A stretch of 64,000 nt of DNA from Gigaspora rosea (lineage: Eukaryota; Glomeromycota; Glomeromycetes; Diversisporales; Gigasporaceae): positions 468,325-532,324 of the forward strand of contig QKWP01000100.1 of the NCBI GenBank assembly GCA_003550325.1, written 5' to 3'. Below, piece after piece: positions 46,333-56,982 of this stretch (position 1 is its first letter; each line of letters opens with the position of its first letter). The notes under the pieces are model-generated. The model ran no database searches and was not told the origin of the DNA. It was given only the letters and a program-made list of their open reading frames with translations. The translations under genes and the position numbers were made by a program.

Positions 46333-46846
46333 ATATATTTAAGTTGGTATTGAAATTAATATGATAAAAGCTTATTGCTATTGTGGTAATATAAGTATGT
46401 ATTGAAATTATATAGTGATAATAGAGTATGATATCAAAGATAGTTGATATGCATATAAATAGAGCCTAAAAATCTTTCAAAATTAATAGAAGAATATATA
46501 TTTTTGCTACTTTGAATAAATGTAGCTATATAAATAAAAATATAATTTTAGGATTCCTTTTACTTTTTTATTTTTATTAAACCAGATTGTGATTTTTTAT
46601 AGCTAATTTAGATCCAAATAATAATAATTAACAAATGGCTTTACAATGTTATAAAATAAATAAAGGGAATTCAAATTATATTTTATCTGTATATATAAAT
46701 TGGTCAAAAGTAGTAAAAATTTGAATTGTATGTATTTTTTTATTTAATATTTGAAATCTTTATAGCTTTTAAAAAATTTGACATATACCAGTATTGGAAA
46801 TCTATTTTGAAATTTATATTTTCATGAGAACATATTTTTTTAATTA
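46333..46846. other. AT-rich region, nothing recognised
   Basis: No supported feature. Confidence 0.45.
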
Positions 46847-46854
46847 ATGTTCAA

Positions 46855-47110
46855 AAAAATTCATTCTCTTTTTTTTTCATTTTCCTTTCCTCTTTCTTTG
46901 CTTTTTTCTTTTCTTTCTCTTTTCTTTTCCTTTTTTTTTCTTCTCACTTTTTTTGCCCTTACTCTCTCTTTCTTTTTCTCTTTTCCTTTTTCTCTTCTTT
47001 TTTCTTTTCTTCCCCATTTTCTCTTTTTGCTTTCCTATTTCTCACCCTCTCCATTTCTCTCATCATTTTTTTATACTCATTTTTTTTCTCCTCACTTATA
47101 CTTTTATACT
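46855..47110. repeat. polypyrimidine tract (about 255 bp)
   Basis: Almost only T and C on the plus strand. The Phe/Leu/Ser-rich ORFs here (46,847-47,153) are composition artefacts. Confidence 0.85.
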
Positions 47111-47225
47111 TCTTTTAGTTATTTTTAATTTTTATTCATTAGAAACTTATTAATAATAAAATAATAAAAAATATAATTTATTTAACTAAAATATAAAATA
47201 ATTATAAAAATAAATACAATTTATA

Positions 47226-47600
47226 CAGTCGGCCCTCTCAGAACTGATCCAGTCAAAACTAATAACCTGCCAAAATTGGTTAAAATCAATCCACCAGACA
47301 TCCATTCTGTAAGTAATAACTGTCGCAAATCATAATTTAAAATGAAATCTATATTTTCTCATTAACCTGCTACCCTTCTAAAACCTACAAATACTTGTTT
47401 ATTATAAATTTACTTTAAAATGAACCTTAACCCTAACCCCTAATCCTAAAAAATACATACCAAAAAAAATTATTTTTTGAGATTTTATATTATAATTTCA
47501 TTTTGATCTGGATTTCATTATAATCTTCTACAATAACTGATAATCTGCTATTTCTAATACTAAACCCCACCATTCATACTGGTTCTGAGAGGGCCGACTA
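47226..47600. mobile_element. pogo-like TA-flanked MITE (375 bp)
   Basis: Ends CAGTCGGCCCTCTCAGAACT and an inverted partner with the last base changed (GGGCCGACTA). It includes a CCTTAACCCTAACCCC stretch near 47,425. Non-coding. Confidence 0.7.
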
Positions 47601-47602
47601 TA

Positions 47603-48537
47603 TAAATCGTTATAAAAAAAAACCTTTATAAAATTTAGTCCGGGAATATACCAAATTAGAAAATTGTATTCTAGGACAATCTATAGATGGATTCTTGAAT
47701 TTGATTGGTTTTTATATGGCTTTTACCTCTCAAATGTTGTATATTTAGAAAAAAATTTTTTTGATAATTATTGTTAGCTTGCAAACTTCAAACACATATT
47801 TTAAGATATTTAGTTTTAATAATCAAAATTAATTAGAAAGGATCAACCTTTTTTGCCAAATAAATAAAAAGTTAAAAAAAAGTATTCATTTTGTACAAAA
47901 TTTAAAGCTTGTTACTTGTTAGCAGTTAATATAAGACTTTTTTAAAATTTTGTATATAAAATTGTCTTTAAAGCTTAATTTATACTATAGCAAACTTAAA
48001 ATTTTTGATTTATCTATAACTATATAGGTGCTAAAAATCATTAATAGAAAAAACAATTAGAATGAAGTGGTGGCAAAGTACAGAAAAAGATTTTAAGTTG
48101 CAAATTGATTTTTGGGCAATACTACTATATTTAATAATATATATAGATAATGCTGTTTGATAGTATAAACAAATACATTAATGTATTTTTGAAAAATAAT
48201 AATAATCAAAAGTAAAAAAATAATTACTTTTAGTAAAAATAAAGCTTTGTACATCTTATTCATTTTCATGTATTTCTTTTGTATAATAGTTTTTTGATTA
48301 ATTTGATTGGTTAATGTTTATGTGCTATGAAATCTGGAATCTTCTGATTAATACTCTTATACAATAAAAGGTGCAATAGTGGTTCAATCCACAATATCCA
48401 TATTTAGAATATTTCTGGACATAAATTAGAAAGATAAACTATTATCCAAACTTTAGCTGAGATTTGAGAACTAAATTGTTTTTCATTTTAACTGACTAAC
48501 AATAAAATATTTGTGAATTTAATTATTTTAAACCCTA
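47603..48537. other. AT-rich region, nothing recognised
   Basis: No supported feature on either strand. Confidence 0.45.
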
Positions 48538-48539
48538 TA

Positions 48540-48735
48540 CAAGTTACTCTCGTTATAGTGAACTCTTGATATAGTGAAGACTAATTAAAATCTCAATATA
48601 GTGAAGTTGGACCCAAAGCCAGTCTATATAAAATTCTTTTGATATAGTGAATTTACTAATAAACTCTCGATATAGTGAATTTTTTAAAAATTTTATTAAT
48701 GGAACCAACCATTTCACTATAACGAGTTTGACTTG
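48540..48735. mobile_element. TA-flanked MITE (196 bp)
   Basis: Inverted ends CAAGTTACTCTCGTTATAGT and CAAGTCAAACTCGTTATAGT, flanked by TA. The words CGTTATAGTGAA and GATATAGTGAA repeat inside, a pogo-like pattern. Confidence 0.78.
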
Positions 48736-48737
48736 TA

Positions 48738-49107
48738 ATAATAAAATAATTTTTATTACTTTATATATTTACATAGAAAACATTTTTTCAAACTTAATGT
48801 TCTAAAAAAAAAAATTTAATAGAGAACATCTTAAATTTGTAAATGTTTTCAAATTAAAGTGATTTATCATGAGAACATAAGAACATAAGATTTTCATTAC
48901 TGTATACAACTAAGTATAAATGCGATTTATATAGTATATGAATATCCAAAGTAATAAGAATTTTAGTAAAAAGGAAAATTAATTGCTAATTCAGCACCCA
49001 ATAGTATAAAATGATTGACATCAAATAAGAAAATGTGACGCACATTTAATTAAAGTAAAATTCATGGTTGCAAATGCCGAAACTAATTCTTATATATGTA
49101 ATAAACT
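48738..49107. other. AT-rich spacer before a gene fragment
   Basis: No supported feature; it may hold the 5' flank of the gene fragment at 49,108. Confidence 0.4.
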
Positions 49108-51243
49108 ATGAGTAAATCGACTTACAAAAGTGTTTGTTTACTTGCAGAAGCAAAATATTCCCAGTGCTACATTATGGCCCCTATGCTCATGATTGGTGGT
49201 CGCCCAGACTATCTAGTGACAGTGCTTCTACTTCTGTTCCGTATCGACTTTATATGCACATTAGTGTCGTACTTAATCAGCAACAATTTTTTATAAGAGT
49301 AGTTCAAGCTGAAGAAAATAAATTGCAACCTGGCTTTATTTGCATTAGTGGTAATGAAACGAGTAAGGTTTGTTCAACGACATCCCAGGCCATTAACAGC
49401 GTATATCATATGATTTTCAGAAAAAAAACAGCATATTCGGGTCCTGCAATTCTCGGGTTTAATGATGAAAAGATAGTTGAAAAATTGTTAACTGGAGTAG
49501 AATTTAGGCCCATTTTTTTAAAAATAGGTAATAACGTCGTAGTGGTATCGGAAGTTGGAAATCAAAAATTCACATCATCGGTGCCAACAAAAAAGAACCA
49601 AAAAGCTCTCGCTGTACAAAAAATAAGGCATAATATTTTTACTCTCGATTTCTATAAAGGTGAACAAATTTTATGGCACTTCAAAGATCAATCTGCTAAT
49701 GGTGTATGGGCCCAAGCTGGAATTACAATGCACCATGATGGTGAAATACTTTACGGTTTTAATCACCCTATTATTCAACATATAGTTCAAACAAATTTAG
49801 AAAGTTCTAATGAGACCTGCACTTCAGAAAATTGGAATGATCGTTCAACAATGGAAAAAATATTTGAGCAACAAATAAGACGGTGAAAAATAGCAACTAA
49901 TATGTTAGAAAATTGGCAAAATTTGTTTACTACTTGGATGCGTCAGGAAAATACAATAATCGAGTTTCATTATGCACTTGCTATAATCTATCCACCTACT
50001 TATAAATTGAATAAGCATGAGTTTCGAGCTTGGAAGGCAATGTTGTGTGCATGTGGATGTACCGATATAATGCCATATCCCAAATATGAACATAAAAAAG
50101 AATTTTGGAGCTGATCAAAGGATCCAACTACTAATAAAGCTAATTTGAAAATCTTATACGATTTTAGATATTTACAATTTGAGTCTGAAGATTCAGAAGG
50201 CTCAGAGAATTCAGAAAGTTCAGAGGATTTAGAAGAAAGTGCTTTCTGGAATAGTTTTCGAAGTGCTCTAGCAGTTAATAAACGTGGTCAAAACAGAAGA
50301 ACACGGGTTTTATCTATCATAGCAAATCAATTTACCTATAATTAACTTAGAAAAAGACTTCAGGTTAGTTCAGAAACTAAAATTAGGATTATTGATACTA
50401 ACAAAATTTCTTACACATAAGGTTTCAGGCAAAAACATTATTTTTGACGGTCTAATCTATTTTGATTGACCTGTCTAAATAATGGATAAAAATAAAATAA
50501 AAAAATGAGATAAATAAAAAAAAAATAAAAAAAAAAAATAAAAAAAAAATAAAAAAAGAGAGAAATAAAATAAATAAAAAAATAAAATAATAAATATAAA
50601 TCACGTGGCAGCCAAGGAGGTTTAGTCACTGTGTACAGTTATTCGCTATTAAGAATCCCAAAGTAGTTGAAAAAAAGCTATGGGTTTGAATTGAAATAAA
50701 AACAATTCATAGATACATAATACATATATATTTTGAGGCCCGAATTCATTATATTCGTTTGCCAATTTATTGACCATTCTGATCTATTGGTAAATAAAAA
50801 TGAGTCAGATGGTAAACAATAATGCTTTCGCGCTTTTAGAATAAAAAAAAAAAGTATTTTAGAAATTTGATGGCATAATTTTGTAAAGTCTAAACTTTTT
50901 TGATAATAAAAATTTTCATATGAAAATAAAAAAAATAGATAGCTCACTTGTTTCAAAAGAAATACACCATTTCAATCAAACTCAAATTTAATCTAAAATC
51001 TTGATATTACAATTGCTACAATTAGATTGGCTCAAACGTAATAGAGCTAGCATGCAAACATTCTCGTTTGTATAGACCTGGCGACCACAAGTCGAAGGTC
51101 CAAAAAGATCTGTTCAGAAAATGAATGAAATTAAAGAAGCACAATTTTTAGCATTTTTTCAAGATAAAAATAATGTTGTGCAAAGTTCTTACCAGGTAGA
51201 TGCCAAAACTGGAAATCCTATTTTGTATATGCAAGATCAAAAA
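49108..51243 (+). pseudogene. 5' part of a DDE-like host-family gene, cut by a hAT
   Basis: Pieces in order: HYGPYAHDWWSPR and a long frame to 49,886 (with AYSGPAILGFNDE and WNDRSTMEKIFEQQ), then 49,902-50,114 (HEFRAWKAMLCACG), 50,145-50,345 (acidic Ser/Glu stretch, then ALAVNKRGQNRRTR and LSIIANQFTYN), and a last exon at about 51,034-51,243 (SSYQVDAKTGNPILYMQDQK). I recall this order from a large uncharacterised Rhizophagus family. TGA, TAA and frame breaks show decay, and a low-complexity A-rich insertion lies at about 50,465-50,600. The frame ends exactly at the hAT terminus with ATCAAAAA. Its natural continuation is at 63,920-61,544 on the other strand. Function unknown; see the 3' part. 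Confidence 0.7.
50465..50600. repeat. A-rich low-complexity tract
   Basis: AAATAAAAA-type repeats. The minus-strand ORF across it is an artefact. Confidence 0.8.
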
Positions 51244-52270
51244 TAGGGTTCTCAATGGGCCGGGTTGGGCCGGGTTTATCTAAACCCAAGCCCAACTCAT
51301 TGAATTATAAACCCAACCCAAGCCCAGCCCAATTCATCACAGGCTTGAAATATAAGCCCAAACCCAACCCAAGCTTAACTCGGCCCAACCCAAGCCCAGC
51401 CCAATTCATCACAAGTTTGAAATATAGGCCCGTGCTTGGCCCGTGCTTGGCCCAGCCCAACCCAAGCCCGGCCCAACCCAACCCAAGCCCGGCCCAACCC
51501 GTGCTTGACCCGACCCGAGCTGCACGGCCCGGCCCGACCCAGCCTGACCCGACCCATAATTTGTATTACATGTGCAATTTTTTTAAAAATCGATTATAGC
51601 TAACTAATCGATTGATTGATTAGTGATACTGTGTAAAACAATTTGCCGATTATGTCAACTAATCGATTAATCAGTTAATCGATTAATTGTAGACAATCGA
51701 TTAGTTGTTTAATAAAATTATAATCGATTAATGGGCAACTAATTAATTTTCGATTTGGAACAAGCTCGGCCAACCTATTCTGAACTAAAATGTATATGAA
51801 GTCGTTGATAGTGTCTTTATTAGGATTTGCGGCACTTAAAGGCGACTGTTAAATTATTGTCTCTCCACTTGCATTTAGAAACTGTTCCAAAGCCTCCAAC
51901 GCCAATTACTTTTTTTATTAGTAAAGTTGTTGTAATTAATGTCTTTCTAAAATAGCTTTTTTAAGCCAATTCGAAAAATTTTTGTCATTATTTTTTTTAC
52001 TAAAAACCAATCATAAGTTTGGTTAATACGCGGGTATATACTACATAATCAAATATAAGATGCATATAGTACTGGATGTACGATTATTATATGAAATTTT
52101 AATAAACTAAAATATTAGCTATGCGTAAAAAGAATTCATAGCCTAATTAGAATTAACAAGCCTAAGAATTTAAAACTTATAGATAAATTGAATTCTGAGA
52201 CTACAATTGCAACAAAAAAAAAATGCAATTGCAAAAAAAAAACTAAAAAGAAAAATACTGCCAGTTTAAT

Positions 52271-55200
52271 TCAGGCCAAATCTTCCGCATTATTCAACCA
52301 ATCTTGACCACGCATTAACATTTCAACAGATTCAGGAGTAAGATTTGAGCGATAATCATCGACAACTATCCCAGCTGTACTAAATATCTAAGCATAAAAT
52401 AACAGATTAACTGATTAGCCCATTTTTAAAATTATATAAAAAATAAATCGAAGTCAAAAATTTATTTACCACTTCGGACGCTACAGAGGTTATTAGAATG
52501 GCAAGGATGTCCCTTGCCATTAATGAAACATTGGGATATTTTTGTTGATTCGTTTTCCACCAAGCTAGAACATTAAATGGCTCAGAGCGAGAGCGAGGGA
52601 AATGTGGATCTGAAAGATATTGCTCAAGCTCATCTAATTCTGTCTTATTGACGTTGAGAAAAGCATCAAAGTCTCGCATATCTTCATTATCTTCATCCTG
52701 AAAAACGTCTGAAGAACTGTTTGCTTGTAATGCTATAGTATCAACTGTATTTTGTGCATAAGTTGAATTGTAAATAGTTGTAACTCTACAATAACAGATA
52801 ATTATTAAAATAATAAATAGAAATGCACAATTGAAACTAGGGATGTTATCTTGCTTAAACGCTCAAATCGGCTAAGATCACTTATTTATTTTAACAAATT
52901 ATTTTTTTATATAGGATAACTAGAGATGGGTTTCATGCATGCGCACGATTCCTTAATCATGCGCATTCACGCGCATGTTTCAGAATCATGCGCATTTTAT
53001 CCCATCTAAATTTTAAAGTAAATATAATTTAGGTATTGTCGGGCAGAATGGATGAAAAAAAATGAATGAACACAAAAGAGAACAAGATCAGTGAGCACGT
53101 ATCTGATATTTTCCGAAGGGAAAATATAAATTCCAAAATTACATCATGCGATATCATGCACATTTTATATAACATGCGCATGTTATTATAAAATGCGCAT
53201 TTTATATAAAATGCGCATTTTTCCAATTACTAAGTATAACACCCCTAATTAAAACAAAAATGAAACAAGACTAAATTTGACAATAACTTACTTCGATTTA
53301 ATTATAGCTAGCTTTTCCTCTGCCTCAACATGTGACAAATTCATTTTCTGCTTGTACAGGTAAGTAAGTAATGACATCTTAAAACGAGGATCCAATATTG
53401 ACGCAATGCAGTGCATGTCTCCCGTATCTGCCCAGTATTTGTCAAACTTAGATTGCATTGGGTCAATCATTTGAAAAAGAAAGGGATCTAAGTTATCAGT
53501 ATTCTCGAGGTGCGATCTAATTTTTAATAATTGAGGAAGAAAAATATTTGCAGTAGAATAGGTGTTTCCTGATATAGCATTGGTAACTGAATTAAATGTA
53601 GTAGTTAGTTTACACTCACAGCAAAATATGAATTACGACATATTTGTGTAATTTGAATGTTGACTAAAAGTATAAAGTGCATCATTACTTATTTGATATT
53701 TCTTAATTGTAAAAAAAAAAAATAAAATAAATATTGCGTTTTATACTTATATTCATCATTAAAATTACACAAATACATTGTAATGGTAAATATTCGATAT
53801 TGCTTACTATCGTAAAATGGCTTTAAAAAATCGCATAAACTTATAGCCTGTTCCCACTCTTCATCCAAAGGTGCAATTGGTCCGAAACTAGAATCTCGAT
53901 ATGCAAGACGCTCAAATACTTCTCTATATGGGATAGTGGACATTAACATAACGTACGTCGAATTCCAGCGAGTAACTACGTCAAGAGCCGGTCGCTTGCT
54001 TGAAGCAAGTTCATTAAAAAACCCAGCAACATAATCCTCGAAGATTTGCTGCTGACGTTCCGAACTATAAATCCAATTCACACAATCCCGGATCTATAAC
54101 ATCAACTACACGTAAGTAAGTCAACTCTCTTAAATCGAATCAATTACCAAATGCTAATTATAATGAACTAAAAAGGTAAGAACATTTTATTATAAATAAT
54201 TACACAGATTAGACTTAATTATATAACGATAATATAATAAAATCACTTTACTCACGAACAGTGTTTACAACATCATATCTTCATTCTTAACAGATTTTAA
54301 ATATAAAAAATTCTTTTTTTTTTCTCTCTATCAAGCTGACCGAATATGTTGCGAACTTTTTGTAGATTTCGAGGTCATATTGTCCACTACAAATTCTTAG
54401 GGCAAATTTAAATACCACTTAAATAACTTTTTTTTCATTCTGAGTGTACAACCTTGCTGCACGGCTACTTGGTTTTTTTTGGTTCAATAAGGCGCTTATG
54501 CTTTCAGTTCGTTAAATCGTCATGCTGTCCACTGTTTGCCAAAGAAGAATTATTGCGAAATACTCTAGAAACTTTTGTGGATGCTTGTCATATTGGTAAA
54601 AGTGCTAAAAATTATATTTTCTATCTGAGTAAGCTATCACAATTAGCTGATTTTCACAAGTAGATGCTCTCAGGTATTAGTTAGCTGATTTCAATATCAT
54701 TCCTATGATTTTTTTTTTGTTCTAAATAGTGCCGATATTAAAATAAATTGAAAAATCGCACTGCATACGAACACATGACTAATTATGTAACCCATGCCTA
54801 TTTAAGATCTAAAAATGCGAAAGAGTGTAAATAGTTATCAAAGTAACGTATGGTATATACCGTTAGCTAATTTTATGCATCGGTAACTGATTCGTTTAGA
54901 GAAAGTTGACAGTAGTATATTTAAAATTCCATAAAAATATCAACCTATTCACCTACCTTGCTCACAATGTTCTTAACCACTTTGAGCCCATCGGTTACTA
55001 TGAGGTTCAATATATGTGCGCAACAGCGCTGATGCAACAAGCTTCCACCCGCAACAAGCACGTTTTGTTCAGTGAGCTTGCGTTTTATATCTGTTATCGC
55101 GGCGCTGTTGCTGGTTGCGTTGTCCAAGGTAATTGCTAGTGTCTATAAAATAAAATAACAAATATATTAATAAATATATTAATAAAAAGAACTTACTAAG

Positions 55201-56059
55201 TTACTAAATACCCACTTTAGACACAATATTCCAATCTTCAAGGCATTTAAAAAAGGTAGAACTAATAGCGATTCCAGTGTGTGGTGCAGGTACTAATCTA
55301 AATGCCAAGAGAATTTTTCGAAGATTCCAATCTTTGTCGATAAAATGACCTAGTTGAGATGCAATAAATAAGCAACTAGAAAAAATAAACACATACGTAC
55401 TAAAAAATATATATACATGTAACAGCCATGTAACCAAGATTTTGGTTGGAGGTCCAGAGGTCAGTTGTGAAACTTAAGCGTCCAGGAGTATCTTGTATCA
55501 TCACACGAACTTTTTCTGCAAGATCTTCAACACGATCTTTACAATCTGCACGTGTTGTATTAGTACACATTACTTTGAACTGTGGTCGCAAATTTCTAAG
55601 AAGCTTCAAAAATCCCTTGTGTTCAACCATGTGGAATGGATATCCATGTGTAAGAATCATATCAGCCAAATCTTGGCGGCTTCTCTCTTGAGAGAAGCTA
55701 TAATTAACAATACCAGATGTAGAAAGTTGTATTTGTAATTGTTGCTGCGATTCATCGTTAATGTATTTACTGCATTTAGTATTTTTTAAGTGACGGATCA
55801 TAGCACTTGTGCCCGTTTTAGTATCGTATTTAAAATCATCTTTACAATATGTGCATTGGGCGCGGTCCTCTAATATCATAATCATGTTGAGATTTAATAT
55901 ATTAAATATAATCTATTGATTATTTAAATTCTTACTTTGAGGGGTATTTTTGACAAAATGTCCTTGTTTGAATATCCATGACTCAACATTGCCTGTTTTA
56001 CGTTTCTTAATAGCAGGGGTTTTGTCTGAACTCTCATTTTCATTAATATTTGATTCCAT
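52271..56059 (-). CDS. hAT transposase with BED zinc finger, eight exons
   Basis: Exons by eye: 56,059-55,936; 55,869-55,417; 55,349-55,216; 55,142-54,957; 54,093-53,808; 53,586-53,292; 52,785-52,470; 52,387-52,271. All seven introns are GT-AG and phases agree, giving 636 residues and a TGA stop. The N-terminus is basic (IKKRKTG). A BED-type CCHC finger spans about 46-74 (Cys47, Cys50, His68, Cys74). Asp178 (TTDLWTS) and Asp244 (ITLDNATS) fit the catalytic Asp residues, HQRCCAHILNLIV follows, TRWNSTY is at 340-346, and the dimerisation region has SVASE (Glu597) then FSTAG and a DYRSNLTPE stretch. Known hAT proteins cut and paste via 8-bp staggered sites. The exon 3-4 junction has an alternative (GTATTT donor). 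Transcript evidence is needed, but no disabling change was seen. Confidence 0.82.
52838..53247. mobile_element. small hAT element in intron 6 of the transposase gene
   Basis: Ends TAGGGATGTTAT and ATAACACCCCTA are inverted; 8-bp flanks ATTGAAAC (52,830-52,837) and ATTAAAAC (53,248-53,255) differ by one base. ATGCGCAT words repeat inside. It accounts for most of the unusual length of the 506-bp intron. The 65-codon ORF at 53,226-53,029 is a by-product. Confidence 0.82.
54094..54956 (-). other. 863-bp intron 4 of the hAT transposase gene
   Basis: Much longer than the 66-82-bp introns nearby. It holds a plus-strand ORF of 69 codons (54,454-54,663, with VDACHIGKSAKNYIFYLSK) that looks non-random but matches nothing I know. 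Probably an inserted sequence, but no terminal repeats or target duplication were found. A missed exon is also possible. Confidence 0.45.
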
Positions 56060-56982
56060 GCTTATTTTAGTTACAGATAATTATAAAAGTTTAAATAAAA
56101 TAGTAACGAGTAATTGTAGCGTAGTATAATATTGTTCTTAAAAAAAAAAGGGGGCAATGTTCTTTTAAATTAATTTAAAAAATCTAATTTCCATGTGGTT
56201 TTGTTTCTATTTTCGTATTTAATTACAAAAACCAAGCGAAAAAAAAAATATAAAATTAAAGAATTATTTTTTTTATTAAACTAATTTCAAGCCATAGATA
56301 GTATAAGACACAAAGAAAAAGATCGAACTGACTATATAAAGTCAATTGACTATTTTATAACCGGTTAGGGTCAGTCATTTCTATATATATTTTTAGACAA
56401 GTTCTTTTTAGTATTATTATCGTTATTGTCATTTTGAATACTTAGCCAATATGTTTGGTGTTTAGTTTGTATAATAATTTATTTTTGTCAACCAATTTAA
56501 ATATTGACAAAAAATATAGAAAAAGGCATTGAGTATAAATTATATTTAACTAGTTTAAAAATATAACTTATTAAAACTTCTAGCCTATGACCAATAGAAA
56601 CTGTATATTTTTAATGAGTATTACTAGGTCTTATCAGGCCTTATTATAACTATAGTTCAAAAAGAAATAAAATTTTAACATCTAATTTAAATTTATTAGG
56701 TCTCTAATCAATAGGAACTATATATTTTTATTGGGTATTACTGGGTTTTATCGGGCCTCTTTATAATACCTGGGCCCGGATCATTATTTTACAAGCCCAA
56801 CCCAAGCCCAGCCCAATTAATTACAGGCCTAAAAATTTGGGCCCAGGCCTGGCCCACTATTTTACAAACCCAACCCAAGCCCGGCCCAATTAATCATGGG
56901 CCTAAAAATTTGGGCCCAGCTCGGCCCAGGCCCAACCCAACCTACAAATTACCAGGTTTGGCCTGGCCCATTGCAAACCCTA

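Larger units (their letters stand above)
51244..56982 (-). mobile_element. autonomous-type hAT element, GGCCC-word family
   Basis: Left end TAGGGTTCTCAATGGGCC and right end GGCCCATTGCAAACCCTA are inverted matches. About 300 bp at the left (51,244-51,560) and 200 bp at the right (56,750-56,982) are packed with GGCCCAACCCAAGCCC-type words in an otherwise AT-rich region. The 8-bp flanks differ: ATCAAAAA on the left, TTCAAGGC on the right, so the two ends did not arise from one simple insertion. It carries a spliced transposase gene and a second hAT in an intron. Confidence 0.88.

Noticed and set aside
46847..47153. Two overlapping ORFs of 93 and 66 codons
   Set aside because: They come from a polypyrimidine tract and encode only Phe, Leu and Ser runs.
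49108..49296. 62-codon ORF at the start of the 5' gene fragment as a separate gene
   Set aside because: It overlaps the longer frame from 49,134 and lacks family motifs.
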